From Solicoccozyma terricola (taxonomy: Eukaryota; Basidiomycota; Tremellomycetes; Filobasidiales; Piskurozymaceae), in the NCBI GenBank assembly GCA_001600875.1, contig BCLD01000004.1, positions 343,536 to 407,535 on the forward strand: DNA of 64,000 nucleotides. The letters are read 5' to 3'. Every line of letters begins with the position of its first letter. The stretch's first letter is position 1. The notes beneath the pieces were generated by a model, which was given only the letters and a program-made list of their open reading frames with translations, searched no databases and was not told the origin of the DNA. Below, piece after piece: positions 60,141 to 64,000 of this stretch. A program made the position numbers and the translations under genes.

Positions 60141-63100
60141 ATGCCCACCAACCCAATGGCCACACCCGTAGGCTCTGGTGCAGCCTCGGCGGGTCATCCT
60201 CTGCTTCCACCGACATTCACCCGTCCGAACCATCGTTTTAGAGCACGATCATCACTCCATAATTCATTCTCATTCGATTCACATGATCAGCTCGAGTTGA
60301 TAGCTGCGATCGATGCAGCGGCGGCGTCATCATCCAACAGAGAAGAAGATGACATCGAAGGTGGTGATGGGACCTCATTCGCGTCGTCTTCACATCAAGC
60401 TATACTCGCGGATCTGGCAGCGGAACAAGGGAACGCAGGTCTTTCTCAAGTATCTCCACAAATGATTGGGCCGTCTTTTGGATTTAAAGATGGGAAGAAA
60501 AGAAAGAGAGGAAGGATGAGTTCGTTGAGTGGGATGTCTTCTGGTATTTCTTCGGTCAGTCCAGTACCACAACCAAGAGGGATGATGCGATCTCAACCGC
60601 GAAAGCAAGATCTATTACACGACCTAATGCGAAGTGGACATTCAAGAGGAATCAATAACGAAAGCTCACCTCGGATCATCAGTGGAGATCTAGAAGAGCT
60701 TGATGATGATGAAGATGGGGAGGGAGAAGGAGAAGAGGATGATCCTACCTGGGATATGATTGGAAGGATGAGGACTTGGAGACATGATGCCATTTTACAA
60801 CATCTTTACGAAACTGCTGCATTTTGGGGTGACAAAATATTCTCATGGACTGGTGAGTGTATACATTGTGCGCTCATATAGACAGTGAACTGGTCATTGA
60901 ACGCTACTTTCGTCCGTCCACCCAGGTGATCCGAACGACGCATTCTGGTTAGCTCAAACCCATTTCTTAACACAACACTACCTCCGAGCCGAACAAATCC
61001 TCACTTCCACCCTTCCACAATCCCAAATGCCACAACTCCATGCATCTCCCGCCACACGATCTCCACCTCCAAACGGGAAGGGCAAAGCCAAAGCATCTGG
61101 TGCACGCTTCTCAATAACATCTCATGCAGGATCACGCTACGAAGATGGTGAAACGAGCATCATCGGAGAGTTGGCTGAATTAGGTGGAGTTTGGGGCGCA
61201 ATGCAAGGTTCGATGGCGAAAGAGAAGACGTATGAAGATGGGAGAGAAGCAGGAGAGAAAGGCGGTTTGGTGGGTGAGGGGACGAGGTTGATCGATTGGA
61301 GTGTGGCTTGTCGTTATTTGGCGGCTCAATGCATGGTGATTGTCGACGACTAGAGACGCAGCAACTTGGGCTTTGGAGTGCTGATCAGGGAGACTTCCCG
61401 GTAGATACATCAAGAGAAACTACAGGAAGCGTTGGATATGTTGGGACCGTCTAACGTTTTCACGGGTACTGGTAAGAGCGGTAAAGGTCTCTTGATTTTG
61501 ACGCGGGTCTGATCCGAATATATTGTGGCAGGTCGAAGCGGCACGAAAGTCCCAAGCAAGAACGGTGATTTAAAGGTGAGTCGATTTGTTATCTTGCTAT
61601 CAGATTTGACTCGATATCAACTTATCAATGGTTGCCTTTTGCAGCTTGAAGCATCCATCTGCCGTCTTCGAGCTATTCTTCATCTCCGCCTGTCTTCATT
61701 TGCGCTTGCCAAGGAATCGTTCATGGAAGCACTCGCGCTTGATGTTCGAAATTATGATGCATTCAAGGAATTGATCGACGGCGGAATGATGGCTCCGGAT
61801 GAAGGTGAGAGTCTTCTTCCGTACATCCAGGAATGAATTCCTAATGACGACCGATAATCCTGCAGAGTGGGAATTCATATCGAATCTGTCGTACAAGGAA
61901 CAGCTTGCAGAAGAGGATGCGGCGTTTGTCAAGATCATGTATCAGTCCCGACTAAACAAGGTGAGTTGACCTCCGTCCACCATTGCCTTGTACTAATCTC
62001 GGCTACTATACTCGGCAGCACGCTCATGGCAAGGAAATATCAGCTGCTCGCAAACTTCTGGAATCCGTGTACAATCTCGCCGAGAATCCAGACGTCTTGG
62101 TATCCCAGGCGGAAGAGCTCTATGCCAAATACAAGTGGCAGGATTGCTATGCGTTGACATGCGGGTGAGCGTGTCTCTCCCGGTGTTCGAAACCCCCTTT
62201 CTCATGGACCGCCATCGGCCCACGCAGTATCATCGAGAAGGTTCCGGGTCACTCTATCGCCCTACCTCTTCATCTCGCTTGCATGTCCCAGATACCACGG
62301 CTGTCGTCTTCCCTGTTCATGCTAGCTCATCAGCTCGTGGACCAGGAGCCAGATTCTGCGTTGACGTGGTATGCGGTGGGTCTGTGGTATTTCAGCGGAC
62401 AAAGATGGACGGAGGCCAGGCGATACTTTAGGTGCGTCTAGGCGGACCTAGGGGATTGTTGATGGTTAGCTGGCTGATGCAAGTCTATTCGCCTTACAGT
62501 AAAGCCAGTCTCATGGATTCTCGCTTTGGACCGGCCTGGATCACCTTCGCCCATTCGTTTGCTTACGAAGGAGAACACGAGCAAGCAATCACTGCATACT
62601 CAACTTCGGCTAGACTCTTTCCGGGGTGAGTAGCTCGTGCGAGACTGATAGTCCAGTGAAAGGCTAACGTTGAGGCGTGCTCTTTAGCTCACACCTTCCA
62701 CATGTCTTCATTGGCATGGAGTACTTGCAACTTAGCAACTACTCCCTTGCAGAAGAGGCTTTCTCTGCAGCGAGTTCACTTTTCGCAGACGATCCCTTGT
62801 TGCTCAACGAGTTGGGTGTTGCCAGCTACAATAAGAAGGAGTAAGTTGATCTGGCGCAGAAGCTGGTAGATGCATTGGTTGACATCTTTTTTTAATTTGC
62901 AGCTATGCGGAAGCCATTGGTTACTTCCTCAAGGCGCTGCGGGGAGCCAAAGAGATGCAGGGCGTCGCCGGAATTTGGGCAGCAACACACTGCAATTTGG
63001 GTCATGCTTACCGGCTGCAAATGTGAGTGGGTATCAAAAATCTCAAAGTACTGGTCTGATGAGCAAACTTACTTTCAGGCAGCTCGATGACGCCCGAGCC

Positions 63101-63586
63101 TGCTACATCGAGTGCATTAAACTCGATGCTCTCAACGTGTGTGCTCTCACAAGTCTTGGTCTGATCACCCACCAACAAGGTAACGTGAGGAAAAGCATCG
63201 ACTTCTACCACGATGTGGGTATTCTGCCACCTATCACACCTATTGATATACGAATAGCATCATACTGACACACCTGCTGTACCCATCAGGCACTCGCGGT
63301 AGCGCCGCAGGACCCTGTAGCTACGGTCCTTCTTGAGATCGCTCTCAATGCGCAGATTGAACTCGGTGCCTTGTCATTCCCTGGCCTACCGATGAACCTC
63401 GTGTCACCAGAGATGGATCCCTTCAAGGACCCACGGGGCAATCGTCTTCTTCAAGTGGACGAGGATTCCGACGAAGAACCATCCGAGCAAAGCGCAATGG
63501 ATATCACGGCGGAAGAAGGTGATCAGACCTGGCCACAGGTTTCGGGCACTGGAGAGGGCAGCAGCATGGATATTTCACACGACTGA
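60141..63586 (+). CDS. CDC16: Cdc16/APC6, TPR subunit of the anaphase-promoting complex
   Basis: The ATG at 60141 opens a long, low-complexity N-terminus (Ser-rich; acidic run [14 protein letters not shown]). The helical part starts at [20 protein letters not shown], followed by [20 protein letters not shown] and [10 protein letters not shown], the conserved Cdc16 entry region. TPR repeats follow through [40 protein letters not shown] and [20 protein letters not shown]. More repeats are [40 protein letters not shown] and [18 protein letters not shown], then [20 protein letters not shown] and [20 protein letters not shown]. The C-terminal tail is acidic, ending SSMDISHD. It forms part of the TPR lobe of the APC/C, the ubiquitin ligase that drives anaphase. 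About ten introns interrupt it. Exon borders around 61340-61560 are less certain. Confidence 0.93.
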
Positions 63587-63668
63587 CATGTGCATGTGAT
63601 ATTGACTACCAATTGCATGCACATTACGACCATGACGTCCCGTACAAAAGGCACCCAGAGCGGCATCA

Positions 63669-64000
63669 CTACGAAAGCGTCCGATCGGTGTAAACGTCTG
63701 CAACCATAGGTGCCACGGTCTCCGTTTTGCTGTCTGTTACCAGGGCAGCCATCGCCTTGATCTGCGCGAGAGCATCCATTGGCGACTGCTGTGTTGAGCC
63801 ATCATCTGGCGTGCTGCCCAGCGGAGCCAGACTCTCCGCACGCTGCCCAGAGGTAGCGTCCATGTCTTCGTCCTCGCCATCTTCGTCCAATTCGGGTCCA
63901 AACATGGAGTTCACAAAGTCTGCGTCCTTTTGCTGTGCGTCCTGCGCCGTGTGATGTGATGACGGCATGTTCAAAGAGGACGTACTGGCTAGTTGCGAGT
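63669..64000 (-). CDS. 3' end of an unidentified gene
   Basis: A minus-strand frame open from the window edge to TAG at 63669-63671, about 110 residues. Visible parts are TSSLNMPSSHHTAQDAQQKD, ADFVNSMFGPELDEDGEDED and ALAQIKAMAALVTDSKTETV. The segment is polar and acidic, like the C-terminal tail of a larger protein. The short D-x-x-FVNSMFG helix-like stretch did not let me name a family with confidence. It converges with CDC16, 82 bp from its stop. Confidence 0.6.
   Translation of the reverse strand, partial: SQLASTSSLNMPSSHHTAQDAQQKDADFVNSMFGPELDEDGEDEDMDATSGQRAESLAPLGSTPDDGSTQQSPMDALAQIKAMAALVTDSKTETVAPMVADVYTDRTLS

Overview
The window is nuclear DNA of a basidiomycete yeast, most likely a tremellomycete of the Cryptococcus/Kwoniella kind. 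The evidence is very high intron density with short introns (mostly 50-110 bp, donors GTGAGT/GTGAGC/GTAAGT), genes packed on both strands with intergenic gaps of 80-1500 bp, and a three-domain allantoicase/ureidoglycolate lyase gene of the type I recall from Cryptococcus. There is no sign of bacterial, viral or plasmid DNA. All gene models were spliced by eye from the sequence; those whose exon lengths I summed to a whole number of codons are noted.

Layout, left to right: (0-9.3 kb) a possible 3' tail of an upstream gene, an unknown protein with an alpha-crystallin-like C-terminus, a small Myb/SANT protein, the DHHC palmitoyltransferase PFA4, the Urm1/molybdopterin sulfur activator UBA4, and the mitochondrial cysteine desulfurase NFS1 facing UBA4 tail to tail. 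(9.5-17 kb) a secreted, probably membrane-anchored GH79 family glycosidase and a Gfd2/YDR514C-like RNase H-fold protein; one intron of the latter holds a 0.7 kb repeat array. (17-21 kb) divergent ribosomal protein genes RPS16 and RPS2. (21-28.2 kb) a multi-pass membrane protein, a ZFAND2/AIRAPL-type AN1 zinc finger protein and the helicase CHL1. (28.9-38.6 kb) the allantoicase/ureidoglycolate lyase fusion, the PP6-type phosphatase SIT4, the ribosome biogenesis factor KRR1 and the COPII exchange factor SEC12. (40-46 kb) a GATA transcription factor, cytochrome oxidase subunit COX8 and the E2 enzyme UBC8. (46-56 kb) the large HEAT-repeat protein LAA1/HEATR5 and a DUF262 (GmrSD-N-like) protein. 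(56-64 kb) DNA ligase CDC9, the APC subunit CDC16 and the 3' end of an unidentified gene.

Most genes are conserved housekeeping genes with no obvious operon-like logic. Three neighbour relations deserve note: NFS1 and UBA4 act in the same sulfur relay; CDC9 and CDC16, both cell-cycle genes, share a 302 bp divergent promoter with an MCB-type ACGCGT site; RPS16 and RPS2 share a 1.27 kb divergent promoter.

The least ordinary items are a eukaryotic, intron-rich gene for a domain best known from bacterial defence enzymes (DUF262), a 79 bp-period intronic array with a decayed relative in an RPS2 intron, many very small exons, and unusually long G/C homopolymers that sit mostly in introns and are partly unresolved (N) in the assembly.
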